The notes: generated from the sequence alone by a model not told the origin. Positions 1 to 7,930 are shown, counted from the first letter of the stretch. The stretch: 18,282 bases of DNA from G020350405 sp964513655 (GCA_964513655.1 CAZENQ010000057.1:1-18282), one strand, 5' to 3'. Numbers and translations: made by a program.

Positions 1-56
1 GCCAATCATCAATTGTCCATCGGCTCGGATGGTCCTGATAATCTGAGATAATTTGC

Positions 57-86
57 TTGATTTGCAGGGCCTTGATTTGGTATAAT
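57..86 (+). promoter_or_regulatory. Sigma70-type promoter of the C39 membrane peptidase gene
   Basis: TTGATT (57-62), an 18-base spacer and a consensus TATAAT (81-86). Transcription would start near 93, about 34 bases before the start codon. Judged by eye from consensus match and placement. Confidence 0.6.
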
Positions 87-126
87 AAAGCAGTCTTGTG
101 GGGCGGTTAAATATTGAGGATGGATG

Positions 127-960
127 ATGAATCCCTGGCTTGAAACTATAGGTGTTGTTCTTGTTGCCCTTTTTGGTATTTTCCTGGGGAGGTTGTTTTC
201 ACGTTTTCGGGGACCATATTGGATGTTGGGGTATTTTTTATCTCTTCTGGTCGTCGCGGCGTTGCTGGCAAGCAGGTGTGCCGGTTCGCTGGGCTTTATG
301 CGGTCTTTTGCCTGGGTCAGCGCAGGTCGTATAAAATTCGTCATTTTATGTCTGGCGGCCACGGTGGGCATAACCACGCCGCTATCGCGTTTGCCGCGCA
401 GAAGTGAGAAAATCATAGTTTGCATTTTGATGGCTGTGGTTGTGGTTTGGTTTTCGATATGTCCATTTCTTGTCCCTGCTTTGATTAAGGGGCATCTGTT
501 AAATCTTCGCACGAGGGTCGATTCGATGGGGGTCTGCTATCAGACGACGAATTATACGTGTGGCCCGGCTGCAGCGGTGACGGCCTTGAGGCAATTAGGT
601 CTGCCTGCGGAGGAAGGAGAGATAGCGGTGCTCTCTCGCACGAGCCCTGTGGCAGGGACACTTCCGTGGTGTCTTTACAGGGCGCTTAGGGACCGCTACG
701 GTGCAGACGGTTTGAAATGCCAGTACCGTCAATTTGAGTCTATTGGTCAGCTGAAAGAGGCGGCGGTAACGTTGGCCGTGGTGAAGGATGTATTTCTGTC
801 GGACCACTGTGTCGCTGTGCTTGACGTCTCGGACCGGACGGTCACTGTGGCGGATCCTGTTGGTGGCAGGAAGCTGCTGAGCCATGAGCAGTTTGAGAGT
901 ATATGGCGATTTTCCGGTATTTCGCTGCGACGAAAGGCCGCACAGAGCGTATTTGATTGA
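127..960 (+). CDS. Membrane-anchored C39-like cysteine peptidase
   Basis: The N-terminal ~125 residues hold about four hydrophobic helices (roughly 8-22, 35-50, 70-85 and 97-118, numbering from the ATG at 124). The C-terminal ~145 residues match the C39/papain-like fold. QTTNYTCGPAA supplies the oxyanion Gln140 and nucleophile Cys146, DHCVAVLD gives His228, and VADP gives Asp244, so the catalytic set is complete. C39 peptidases usually cleave double-glycine leader peptides and are fused to ABC exporters. Here there is no ABC part, so the domain is tethered to an unrelated membrane anchor, and which side of the membrane it faces is unclear. Two ATGs are adjacent (124 and 127). I chose 127 because GAGGA at 116-120 then has a 6-base spacer. 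The gene has its own promoter and converges on panB with a 9-base gap. The substrate is unknown, and a C39-like fold without proteolytic activity is possible. Confidence 0.8.
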   Translation: MNPWLETIGVVLVALFGIFLGRLFSRFRGPYWMLGYFLSLLVVAALLASRCAGSLGFMRSFAWVSAGRIKFVILCLAATVGITTPLSRLPRRSEKIIVCILMAVVVVWFSICPFLVPALIKGHLLNLRTRVDSMGVCYQTTNYTCGPAAAVTALRQLGLPAEEGEIAVLSRTSPVAGTLPWCLYRALRDRYGADGLKCQYRQFESIGQLKEAAVTLAVVKDVFLSDHCVAVLDVSDRTVTVADPVGGRKLLSHEQFESIWRFSGISLRRKAAQSVFD

Positions 961-969
961 GAAAAGCCG

Positions 970-1824
970 TTAAGATTTGTCTTTTAGCAGTTCCTGGAGC
1001 CTGTTTAGCTCACCAGCTTTCATATGGTAACTATGGTCGGTGTCTGGGAATTGACCTCTCTGTACATCTTTGGCGTATTCATTGAATGCTTGGACGGTGG
1101 AGTCGGCCAAGCTGGCGTAGCTTTTTGCGAATTTTGGACCCCGCCCCTGGGTCAGTCCGAGGATATCGGGGGCAATGAGTATTTGGCCGTCGCAGCCGGG
1201 GCCTGAGCCGCAGCCAATTACCGGCACTTCGCAGCGTTTGGTGATAATCTCCGCGACCTCTGCGGCCGTTCCTTCGATTAACAGCGTAGCGGCACCGGCC
1301 TGCAGCATCTGGTCGGCAAGGGCTATCAGTTCCAGGGCCATTTCGGCGGTTGTTGCCTCGGCCTTGAATCGGCCAATCCTTCCGATTGTCTGTGGCCTTA
1401 TGCCGATGTGGGCCATAACGGCCATACCAGCATCGCTAACGGCTTTGATTGCATCGAGATACGCGCTGGTTGCTTCGATTTTTATCATCTGTGCGCCGGC
1501 TTCTGTGACGAATCGGCCGGCGTTTTTCACCGCTTCGGTGGTGCCGAGCTGATAGGACAGAAAGGGCATATCGGCGACGAGATAGACATTTGGGGCCCCT
1601 CGGCGGACGGCCGCGGTGATAGTGACCATAAAGTCCATTGTAGCCGGCAGCGTGGAGTCGAAGCCGAGCACAAGCTGAGCCGCTGAGTCGCCCACGAGTA
1701 TCATTTGGACGTCGGTCTGGGCGAGAAGTCTAGCGGTGGTATAGTCGTAGCAGCTCACCGCGGTGACCTTTCGGTTCTCGCGTTTGGCAGTGAGCAGGTC
1801 GGCAATCGTGATTCTGACATCCAT
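970..1824 (-). CDS. panB: 3-methyl-2-oxobutanoate hydroxymethyltransferase (PanB)
   Basis: Makes ketopantoate from 2-oxoisovalerate and 5,10-methylene-tetrahydrofolate, the first committed step to pantothenate and CoA, in the cytosol. The 284-residue length is in the family range. The metal and substrate residues of the (beta/alpha)8 barrel are visible: Asp46 in VGDS, Asp85 in VADMPF, Lys115 and Glu117 in KIEAT, and the catalytic Glu184 in LLIEG. HIGIRPQ, GSGPGCDGQ and the C-terminal FPDTDHSYHM are also family hallmarks. Oddities are VGDSAAQL where most PanBs have VGDSLGM, and KIEAT where most have KLEGG, so it is a somewhat divergent member with its active site intact. No other pantothenate gene is next to it. 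There is no clear Shine-Dalgarno sequence before the ATG. A promoter lies about 40 bases upstream. Confidence 0.93.
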   Translation of the reverse strand: MDVRITIADLLTAKRENRKVTAVSCYDYTTARLLAQTDVQMILVGDSAAQLVLGFDSTLPATMDFMVTITAAVRRGAPNVYLVADMPFLSYQLGTTEAVKNAGRFVTEAGAQMIKIEATSAYLDAIKAVSDAGMAVMAHIGIRPQTIGRIGRFKAEATTAEMALELIALADQMLQAGAATLLIEGTAAEVAEIITKRCEVPVIGCGSGPGCDGQILIAPDILGLTQGRGPKFAKSYASLADSTVQAFNEYAKDVQRGQFPDTDHSYHMKAGELNRLQELLKDKS

Positions 1825-1865
1825 ATTTGCGTTGGGAAAAGTGAGAAAGTCACAGCTTTTTCGTT

Positions 1866-1894
1866 AAAATATGAGAACACAGCGGGTTTGGCAA
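1866..1894 (-). promoter_or_regulatory. Sigma70-type promoter of panB
   Basis: On the minus strand: TTGCCA (1889-1894), a 17-base spacer and TATTTT (1866-1871). The start site would fall near 1859, giving a leader of about 35 bases. Confidence 0.55.
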
Positions 1895-2013
1895 GCGTAA
1901 AATAGGTTAATTTTTGGGCTGAATTCGGGTGTTTTGGAGGGAACGGCAAAAAAAAATTGGATTTTTGCGATTAAGGGTTTGATTAGCAGTAAAAAAGCTG
2001 TAGTTTTTCTGTG

Positions 2014-2029
2014 AATTCTTTAAAGAATT
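2014..2029. repeat. Perfect 16-bp palindrome
   Basis: AATTCTTTAAAGAATT is fully self-complementary and is followed by a T-run on the plus strand (2028-2033). It could be an operator or a weak hairpin. It is about 120 bases beyond the panB -35 element, so a role for panB is possible but unsupported. Confidence 0.5.
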
Positions 2030-2132
2030 TTTTGTGGTTTATTCGATTAGATAATTGTAAGGAGTGTTGGAACCGGGTATACGGATTTTTTAAGAGTCAT
2101 TATCCTACTTGCTTTTCATCACCCTCCTCCGA

Positions 2133-2168
2133 AGCCAGATTCTGTCGTATTAGGATCTGGCTTTTTTA
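2133..2168 (+). terminator. Orphan Rho-independent terminator (plus strand)
   Basis: Perfect 8-bp stem AGCCAGAT / ATCTGGCT (2133-2140 and 2155-2162), 14-base loop, then a run of Ts. There is no plus-strand gene upstream until 960, and panB lies between on the other strand. It either ends a small RNA or stops read-through toward the LamG gene. Confidence 0.7.
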
Positions 2169-2292
2169 TTCTTGCTTCTGGATTTGTCAAAACAGGTAAT
2201 TGCTTGGGTGGTATCGGTGTTAAGTTAGGGAATAACAGGGGAGGCTTTTAGGGGGTATTCTGAATATTCATCTTTGGCAGCGATGGCCGGCT

Positions 2293-2342
2293 ATAAAAAA
2301 CAAGCGGGGCCTATACCGAACCTAAATCAGTATAGGCCCCGC
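2293..2342 (-). terminator. Rho-independent terminator of the LamG/dockerin-like gene
   Basis: A perfect 13-bp GC-rich stem (arms 2304-2316 and 2330-2342) with a 13-base loop. On the minus strand it is followed by a T-rich tract (complement of 2293-2300). It sits 35 bases after the stop codon at 2378. Confidence 0.92.
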
Positions 2343-2377
2343 ATTCATTCGTCATCTAAGCTGTACATGTGCTTTGA

Positions 2378-5212
2378 CTACGGGAAGAATACTTCCTTGA
2401 GCCAGTTGTCTGCCATAAGCCCATAGTCTTCGAAGTTGATTGTATTATCGTCATCAAGGTCAGCTCGCCACCAGGGCAGCTCTATATACTGGCTGCCTGT
2501 TCCCTGGAGGGCGAGGTAGAGCATCTCCTCGGGCGTCAGAGAGTAGTCGTAGATGCGGACATCATCCATTATTCCTTTGAATAACCTGTCGCTGTATTGC
2601 ATCTGGTCACCGAAACGAGCAGGGCCGTTCCACAACTCTGGGTAGTGCCGCAGCGGGTTTCTTGATGCCTGGAGCGTGCCGTCGTACATATATATGGTTC
2701 CCTGCATCGGCTCTACTACGAGCGCCGCAAGGACCCATTGGTCATCAGGAACGACCAGACCAGAATGCCAATCCCACGCATAGTTATCAAAGGGCTCATC
2801 GTTTGCGTCTATATGCCAGAAGTAAGCCAGCTCATGGTTGATTTCCCAAGGGACCCATTCCGCAAATCCAAGTGAGCCGCCACTGCCAAAGTCGAGACCT
2901 GCACCGGTACCGGGGGCATTGGGGTCGCATGGGTCACTATAGTGGCAATCTACGATGCCTGCATACATAGGCTGGTCGCCATCGCGCTTAATCCAGGCCG
3001 ATAGCGTCACGGTGTTGGAATTCAGGTCGAGGGGCGTATTAACTTCAATGTAGTCGTCGAATCCGTCAAAGGTCAGGGCACCAGTTCCCTCCATCCGGTC
3101 GTCAGTGTGATGGGCGTACGTACTCTGCCCCGGGGCTTTGCCGGGGTCATAAAGCAGGCCGTGGTTGCCATAGGCGGAGCTGTCTACAACGTCCAAAGCG
3201 GTCGCAGGGGCTTTCGAGTTGTCGTCCATTCTCCACCAGCCAGTCAGGAAATTGGCATCCGGTGGTGTTGCCGTAACATTGCCTGTAGCGCTCATCAGCC
3301 AGTCACGTTGGGTAAATACATCAAGGTCCGCATTGTCAACGAGGCAATCCTCGTCCCAGTCTATACTGCCGCCGGCAAAAGCGTTATTAAGGACGCATCT
3401 GGGCGGATGGAGCCGGATATTGTCGAAGTAGACGTGTCCTGAGCCGTCGGCGGTCTTGTCGCCGAAGCCGATAGTGAGCCGGCTGATGTTGGTCAGGTCG
3501 ACGCTGTTGTCGTCAACAAAGTCCTGGAGGTCGATATTCCATTCCTGGAAGCCCTTCCATTCTTTGTTCAGCTCATTGGCGTCGTGGTAGAGGACCTTGC
3601 CGGTGCGGTTACTGCCGTCGGTCAAAGCCACGTACATTGGTTCAATGGCGTTGTCGGCTTCGCCCTTAAACGCCAGGCGCAATGCTTCAACGCCGTTGGT
3701 TGTCCAATTGGGGTCTATTCCCAAATCAGTGATATCCGCGTAGGCCTCGGCATAGTACGGGCTGAGATTGTTCTCGTATAAATATTTCAACGCGTTGCCG
3801 TCTTCGGTGAAATTCGCATCCTTCTCAAGGAAGACCTGCGACTGGGTCCCGTTGACAAAGTAATCTTTCCATACGGCAGAAAGCCGCGGCTCCGCCTCGT
3901 TGGTGCTGACGTAGGAGTTGAAATCGTCGACGACGACATGGTCAATGGTGGTGAATTCCAGGACGTCACTTTGCCACGGACTTCCGACCGTGACCGTATT
4001 GACCTCATCAACGGCCCAGTAGTAAGTCTGGGCTAAAGCCAAAACACTTGTGGGGGTGGGATCAAAGGTGTTTGGCCCCTGATGGCCCTGGTTGGCGTCC
4101 TGAGCGCGGCTGTTAACATCGTCGAAACTGGTGCTGAAGTATACATTGTGGACATCAACGGCGACACCGGGCGTCCAGGCGAGGTTGACGTCTATGGGCA
4201 TATCAAAGGCCTCGTTGAAGGGGCTGAAGTCATATGCCTTGCCGTCGTTTGTCTTGAAGCTCCAGACTGGTCCGGTCCAGGGCGGCATTGGCGGGTCGTT
4301 GACACCCTGCACGTAGGTGTCATTGTACTCATCGACAGCCCAGAAGTATTCGCCTCCTATAGCCAGTTCTATAGGCACGTTGGCATCATTGGCATCCTGC
4401 TGAGTACCTATAAGTGTGCCGGCGTCGCGGCTGTTGACGTCTGCCCAGTTGGTTCCGAAGTAAACGTTGTGCTTTTTGGCCCAGAGGCCGGCCCCCCACG
4501 TAAGTTTTTCCAAATCCAAAGCCACATTTATTTCCTCATCATCGGGATTTGGGCCCCAGGCGTCGGTAGCCGGTTGTGAGGTAACGCGGATATTGTCGAG
4601 GAAGGGCCATCTGTCGGTAACACCATCTTTATAACACCACCACCTGATACCGACGGGCTGTCCGATGCCGGGGTGGCCGTCCGGTACGACCAGAATCACC
4701 TTGTACTCTTTCCATTCAACGAGGTTCACATCGGTTGTTTCCTCGAGGATAATATCCTTGCCGGCGACTTCGGTAGGCTGTGGCCCGCCGGAATCGTAAA
4801 TGATAGACGGCCTGAACCTTACATTGGTGTCCCAGCTCAGAGCGTCCATTTTCAGGGTGTACTGGACTCTGGCTTGAATGGTATCGGTGAGGTATTGCCG
4901 GAACCAGCAGTCGTTGGTCTGCATGTAGCACATTACAACTCCGTGGCTGGCGTCCCAATCCTTGCAATGGTCCGGCGAGCAACAGAGCGGATAGGCGCAG
5001 TTGACGTCCTGGCCCACCCAGTTTGCGGTTCCGAGTGTCCAGCCGATCCCCAGGTCGTTGCCGGTGTGCCCACACTCCTGGTTGCCGTCCGCGTCCAGCT
5101 CAAAGCTGAAGTTGTTTACGTCAAGGTGCGTAATCGGCGCGATGGCGTGGGCGGAGCCGCCAAGGGCAAGCACCAGAACAACAGCGACGAAAAAAGACAA
5201 TTTTCTACACAT
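2378..5212 (-). CDS. Secreted multidomain LamG protein with dockerin-like repeats
   Basis: A 944-residue secreted protein. The start at 5212 is set by an ideal AAGGAGGA five bases upstream and by the signal peptide that follows (MCRK, hydrophobic 6-18, cleavage near AHA-IAP at 23/24). The open frame continues 50 codons further upstream but lacks these signals. Visible order: a Cys-rich beta domain ending in LDNIRV (about 24-212), two fibronectin-III-like repeats with the HNVYFGT / HNVYFST signature (about 213-322 and 325-424), a carbohydrate-binding-like domain ending in VYFDNIRL (about 425-603), an EF-hand-like segment (616-639), a LamG/concanavalin-like domain (about 655-900) and a terminal dockerin-like EF-hand (917-940). 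Such proteins in planctomycetes are usually taken to bind polysaccharide or the cell surface. I see no catalytic domain. It has its own promoter, a 325-base leader and a terminator. The exact ligand is unknown. Confidence 0.85.
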   Translation of the reverse strand: MCRKLSFFVAVVLVLALGGSAHAIAPITHLDVNNFSFELDADGNQECGHTGNDLGIGWTLGTANWVGQDVNCAYPLCCSPDHCKDWDASHGVVMCYMQTNDCWFRQYLTDTIQARVQYTLKMDALSWDTNVRFRPSIIYDSGGPQPTEVAGKDIILEETTDVNLVEWKEYKVILVVPDGHPGIGQPVGIRWWCYKDGVTDRWPFLDNIRVTSQPATDAWGPNPDDEEINVALDLEKLTWGAGLWAKKHNVYFGTNWADVNSRDAGTLIGTQQDANDANVPIELAIGGEYFWAVDEYNDTYVQGVNDPPMPPWTGPVWSFKTNDGKAYDFSPFNEAFDMPIDVNLAWTPGVAVDVHNVYFSTSFDDVNSRAQDANQGHQGPNTFDPTPTSVLALAQTYYWAVDEVNTVTVGSPWQSDVLEFTTIDHVVVDDFNSYVSTNEAEPRLSAVWKDYFVNGTQSQVFLEKDANFTEDGNALKYLYENNLSPYYAEAYADITDLGIDPNWTTNGVEALRLAFKGEADNAIEPMYVALTDGSNRTGKVLYHDANELNKEWKGFQEWNIDLQDFVDDNSVDLTNISRLTIGFGDKTADGSGHVYFDNIRLHPPRCVLNNAFAGGSIDWDEDCLVDNADLDVFTQRDWLMSATGNVTATPPDANFLTGWWRMDDNSKAPATALDVVDSSAYGNHGLLYDPGKAPGQSTYAHHTDDRMEGTGALTFDGFDDYIEVNTPLDLNSNTVTLSAWIKRDGDQPMYAGIVDCHYSDPCDPNAPGTGAGLDFGSGGSLGFAEWVPWEINHELAYFWHIDANDEPFDNYAWDWHSGLVVPDDQWVLAALVVEPMQGTIYMYDGTLQASRNPLRHYPELWNGPARFGDQMQYSDRLFKGIMDDVRIYDYSLTPEEMLYLALQGTGSQYIELPWWRADLDDDNTINFEDYGLMADNWLKEVFFP

Positions 5213-5538
5213 AATATTCCTCCTTAACAAAATAAAAACCTTAAAACGTTTCCTGGCACTTGTGCCAAACATCTGTAATATTCCGCAGGTACGAATTTCA
5301 TGCACCGGGCACGAATAACCTTCGCATATTCCATAGTTCGCACCTGCCCAATATAAGTTCAAAAACTAAATATTTTCTCGTTGTGGTGTGTAAATGCAGA
5401 ATCGACGATGTGAGCCGGGGTGTGACAACTCCTCCTTACGCATAGTACCCACACACCGCACCTCCAGAAAAGGTGTTCTTTTGGCCTAAAAACTACGACT
5501 ATTCAATTATAGAAAGACACATTGCACAGCTTTCTTCA
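5213..5538 (-). promoter_or_regulatory. Long structured 5' leader of the LamG protein gene
   Basis: Between the predicted start site (near 5538) and the ATG at 5212. It contains an 11-bp helix with one G-U pair, arms 5285-5295 and 5337-5347, enclosing 41 bases. A smaller palindrome TGGCAC-TT-GTGCCA lies at 5254-5267. A segment 5451-5457 (minus strand GGTGTGT) can pair either with 5419-5424 or with 5385-5391. A 25-codon ORF (5366-5443) sits inside it without a well-placed ribosome site. No known riboswitch consensus was recognised. Confidence 0.5.
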
Positions 5539-5544
5539 TTTTCG

Positions 5545-5573
5545 ACTATAGCACTTGGCGGCGTATGTGTCAA
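5545..5573 (-). promoter_or_regulatory. Strong sigma70-type promoter of the LamG protein gene
   Basis: Minus strand: perfect TTGACA (5568-5573), exactly 17 bases, then TATAGT (5545-5550). An A/T-tract (TTTTTTC on the minus strand) directly precedes the -35. The same extended -35 region recurs before rny. Confidence 0.8.
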
Positions 5574-5708
5574 GAAAAAACCGGTGGGATTGCAGCGATT
5601 GTGATGAATTTGTGCAAAAAACGCTTAACTGGCTTTTCTGTGGGAAGTTACAGATGGCCTGCCTGTAAATCTGGGCCGAAAATTTGCGCTTTAGGCCTTG
5701 AAAATTGC

Positions 5709-5737
5709 TTGCAAGGGGGACAACTTTGGGGTATAAT
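5709..5737 (+). promoter_or_regulatory. Sigma70-type promoter of the pseudopilin-like gene
   Basis: TTGCAA (5709-5714), 17 bases, perfect TATAAT (5732-5737). The start site would be near 5744, giving a leader of about 100 bases. It is back to back with the LamG gene promoter. The stretch 5574-5708 between the two promoters shows nothing else I can support. Confidence 0.7.
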
Positions 5738-5847
5738 AACGCTTGACAAAGGCAATTTGGCGAAAAAATGCAGAATTTGTGGAACAGAAGGCGGGTTTTG
5801 CGCATCTTTATCGCTGAATAGCAAAAAAGAGACAGAAGGAGTGCGAT

Positions 5848-6675
5848 ATGAGCAGAGAAAAGGGGTTTACATTGGTGGAACTATTGGTGGTGATAGCTAT
5901 TATAGCCCTACTAATGTCGATATTGATGCCGGCATTGGCGAAGGTGAGAGACCAGGCGAAGGGGGTGCTTGGCCTGTCGAACCTCAAGCAGATGGCCAGC
6001 GCCTTTGCTATGTATCTGGAAGATAACGACAGCAAGTTCATGCAGGGCTTCATAGGACCGTGCGTAGCGGATTCGCATAAGCGTTACTGGATGGAGGCCC
6101 TGCGGCCTTACTACGGTAACCAGGGCGATGTGCGCTGCTGTCCCAAGGCGACGAAGACGGGGACGTCGATGGGCCTTGGCCAGTATGGGAACGGCGGGGG
6201 GACGTTCTCGGCGTGGGGGGTATTTGACGGCGATGTATGCGGCGAGCCGTCATCGTGGTGTTATGTGGTGGCGTGTGATTACGGCAGTTACTCCATAAAT
6301 GGGTGGCTGCAAGACCCTGAACAGGGCGAAGCGATGTGGGTCACTCCCCAGAAGGATTATAACTGGCGGCATTGCAATCTTAAGGGAGGGGGTAATATAC
6401 CTTTGCTTGGTGGCGGCAAGTGGATTGACGTTTGGCCGGACTATTGGGACCAGCCTCCGGAATTGGAGGGACAGGATTGGAGCGTGGGCAGTCAGATGGC
6501 TCGTATCTGTATGAACCGGCACAACGGGTATGTAAACTGGGCTTTTATGGATTACTCTGCCCGGCCGGTTGGCCTTAAGGAACTGTGGAAGCTAAAGTGG
6601 CATAAGTTTTTCGAGTTAAACGAGGACCCGCCAATCTGGACGGATTGGATGAAACCATTTAAGGATTACGATTGA
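5848..6675 (+). CDS. Pseudopilin-like protein with type IV prepilin N terminus
   Basis: Residues 1-30 are a classic prepilin leader and helix: MSREKG, cleavage by prepilin peptidase between Gly6 and Phe7, Phe-Thr-Leu-Val-Glu with the conserved Glu five residues into the mature protein, then about 20 hydrophobic residues. The rest is an exported domain rich in Trp, Gly and Cys. It ends with RHNGYVNWAFMDYSARPVG and a KELWKLKWHKFF segment, a C-terminal pattern known from the large DUF1559-like pseudopilin families of planctomycetes. AGAAGGAG lies a few bases before the ATG. The gene has its own promoter and a strong terminator, so it is monocistronic and not part of a secretion operon. The family has many paralogues per genome and no settled function; a minor pilin or type II secretion pseudopilin role is inferred. 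275 residues. Confidence 0.88.
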   Translation: MSREKGFTLVELLVVIAIIALLMSILMPALAKVRDQAKGVLGLSNLKQMASAFAMYLEDNDSKFMQGFIGPCVADSHKRYWMEALRPYYGNQGDVRCCPKATKTGTSMGLGQYGNGGGTFSAWGVFDGDVCGEPSSWCYVVACDYGSYSINGWLQDPEQGEAMWVTPQKDYNWRHCNLKGGGNIPLLGGGKWIDVWPDYWDQPPELEGQDWSVGSQMARICMNRHNGYVNWAFMDYSARPVGLKELWKLKWHKFFELNEDPPIWTDWMKPFKDYD

Positions 6676-6695
6676 AAAAAAAACAACTATTGTTG

Positions 6696-6730
6696 AAAAA
6701 AGGCCGGCCAATTAAGACCGGCCTTTTTTT
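6696..6730 (+). terminator. Rho-independent terminator after the pseudopilin-like gene
   Basis: GGCCGG (6702-6707) and CCGGCC (6718-6723) form a 6-bp GC stem. It is extended by an A6 tract before and a T7 tract after, so it could also work on the minus strand. It begins about 20 bases past the stop codon. Confidence 0.92.
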
Positions 6731-6823
6731 ATTCGTGTGCGACTGAACGGTGAATGGGCACTTTGCCAATAGATAATCGTGTCTACTTATCCGATGTGTT
6801 TATGGGGCAGGCGGCATATACTC

Positions 6824-6852
6824 TTGCAGAAAGCAGATGGGTGGGCTAATAT
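6824..6852 (+). promoter_or_regulatory. Sigma70-type promoter of the lsrF-SDR-aldolase operon
   Basis: TTGCAG (6824-6829), 17-base spacer, TAATAT (6847-6852). The start site would be near 6859, about 88 bases before the first ATG. Confidence 0.55.
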
Positions 6853-6946
6853 ATCTATTGATGACGGGTTTTCTGTTAAAAACAATTGTATGAGATGGAT
6901 TTACTGTTAGTAACAAAAATACCAGGACAAAGGAAAGGCCAATAAT

Positions 6947-7840
6947 ATGCCGGAAGCTGATGCTGGGAAGGAAGCGAAGAGGTTTTACGAAGATGTTCCG
7001 ATGGAAAGGCGCGGCTTTTTCCTTAAGGGGGCGAGTTCGCTGGATTGGGGGATGAAGAACCGTCTGTCGCGGATATTTAATCCTGATACCGGCCGGACGG
7101 TGATGTTGGCAATCGACCATGGGTATTTTCAGGGGCCGACGACCGGGTTGGAGCGGATAGACTTGAGTATTGTGCCGCTGATGCCGTATGCCGATGCGAT
7201 AATGCTGACTCGCGGGATTCTGCGGACGACGGTGCCGCCGTGGCTGAGAAAGCCGATAGTGATGCGGTGCAGCGGCGGGCCGAGCATACTCAAGGAGCTT
7301 TCGGATGAGCATTTGGCTGTTGACATCGAGGACGCGATTCGTATGAACGTAGCGGCGATTACGCTTCAGGTGTTCATCGGCGGGGAGTTTGAGAGCCGGT
7401 CGGTGCATAATATGACGCGTCTAGTGGATATGGGGCTGCGTTACGGAATTCCGGTGATGGCGGTAACGGCGGTGGGCAAGGATATGGTGCGGGATGCGAG
7501 GTATTTTCGTTTGGCCTGCCGGATGTGCGCTGAGCTTGGGGTCCATTTTGTGAAGACGTACTACGTTGAGGAAGGATTTGAGACGGTTACGGCTTCCTGT
7601 CCTGTTCCGATAGTGATGGCTGGCGGCAAAAAGATACCGGAATTAGACGCCCTGACGATGGCATATAAGGCGGTGCAGGAAGGCGCATCAGGAGTTGATA
7701 TGGGCAGGAACATCTTCCAGAGTAATGCGCCCAAGGCGATGATGCAGGCGGTCCGCAAGGTTGTTCATGAAGATATGAAGCCGGCCGAGGCATACGAGCT
7801 GTACGAAAGCATCAAGAGCGAAGACAAGGGCAAGGATTGA
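6947..7840 (+). CDS. lsrF: LsrF-type class I aldolase / 3-hydroxy-5-phosphonooxypentane-2,4-dione thiolase
   Basis: Member of the DeoC/FbaB/LacD class I aldolase group, closely resembling enterobacterial LsrF over its whole length (297 residues). Shared stretches include LDWGM, LSRIFNPDTG, DHGYFQGPTTGLERID, VGKDMVRDARYF, KTYYVE, PVPIVMAGGKK and GASGVDMGRNIFQS. The Schiff-base lysine is Lys203 in FVKTYYVE, the same position as in LsrF. In E. coli, LsrF moves an acetyl group from the phosphorylated AI-2 product to CoA. Here no lsrK, lsrG, lsrR or AI-2 transporter is nearby. The partners are an SDR and a class II aldolase, so the true substrate is more likely a different phosphorylated 2,4-dione or ketose. 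GGAAAGG lies about ten bases before the ATG. First gene of a three-gene operon; the gap to the next gene is 90 bases. Confidence 0.88.
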   Translation: MPEADAGKEAKRFYEDVPMERRGFFLKGASSLDWGMKNRLSRIFNPDTGRTVMLAIDHGYFQGPTTGLERIDLSIVPLMPYADAIMLTRGILRTTVPPWLRKPIVMRCSGGPSILKELSDEHLAVDIEDAIRMNVAAITLQVFIGGEFESRSVHNMTRLVDMGLRYGIPVMAVTAVGKDMVRDARYFRLACRMCAELGVHFVKTYYVEEGFETVTASCPVPIVMAGGKKIPELDALTMAYKAVQEGASGVDMGRNIFQSNAPKAMMQAVRKVVHEDMKPAEAYELYESIKSEDKGKD

Positions 7841-7930
7841 AGATGTAAAATTTATGGTGGAAGTTGCAGCCAGGGCGGCGAAGGCATAAGAGAGGGGGAG
7901 ATATTTGCAGGGAAGGGATGTGCAGGAATA

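Larger units (their letters stand above)
1895..2377. other. Gene-free stretch between panB and the LamG protein gene
   Basis: No convincing coding region. A 62-codon ORF at 2011-2199 has no Shine-Dalgarno sequence and runs through a terminator. The stretch holds a perfect 16-bp palindrome (2014-2029), a plus-strand terminator with no obvious gene before it (2133-2168) and the terminator of the minus-strand LamG gene (2293-2342). It is AT-rich. The space before the orphan terminator could encode a small RNA, although I see no good promoter for one. Confidence 0.5.

Noticed and set aside
2011..2199. 62-codon plus-strand ORF
   Set aside because: No ribosome site, and it reads through a strong terminator hairpin.
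3107..5227. Long plus-strand ORFs opposite the LamG gene
   Set aside because: They are antisense shadows of a well-supported gene with signal peptide, domains and terminator.
5254..5267. Sigma54-type -24 element (TGGCAC)
   Set aside because: No matching -12 TTGC element at the right spacing on either strand; it is better explained as a small hairpin in the leader.
5213..5362. 50-codon N-terminal extension of the LamG protein
   Set aside because: The ATG at 5212 has an ideal AAGGAGGA and starts a textbook signal peptide; the extension would bury it.
5565..6026. 153-codon plus-strand ORF overlapping the pseudopilin-like gene
   Set aside because: It covers the TATAAT promoter and the start of the prepilin reading frame in another frame, with no domain of its own.
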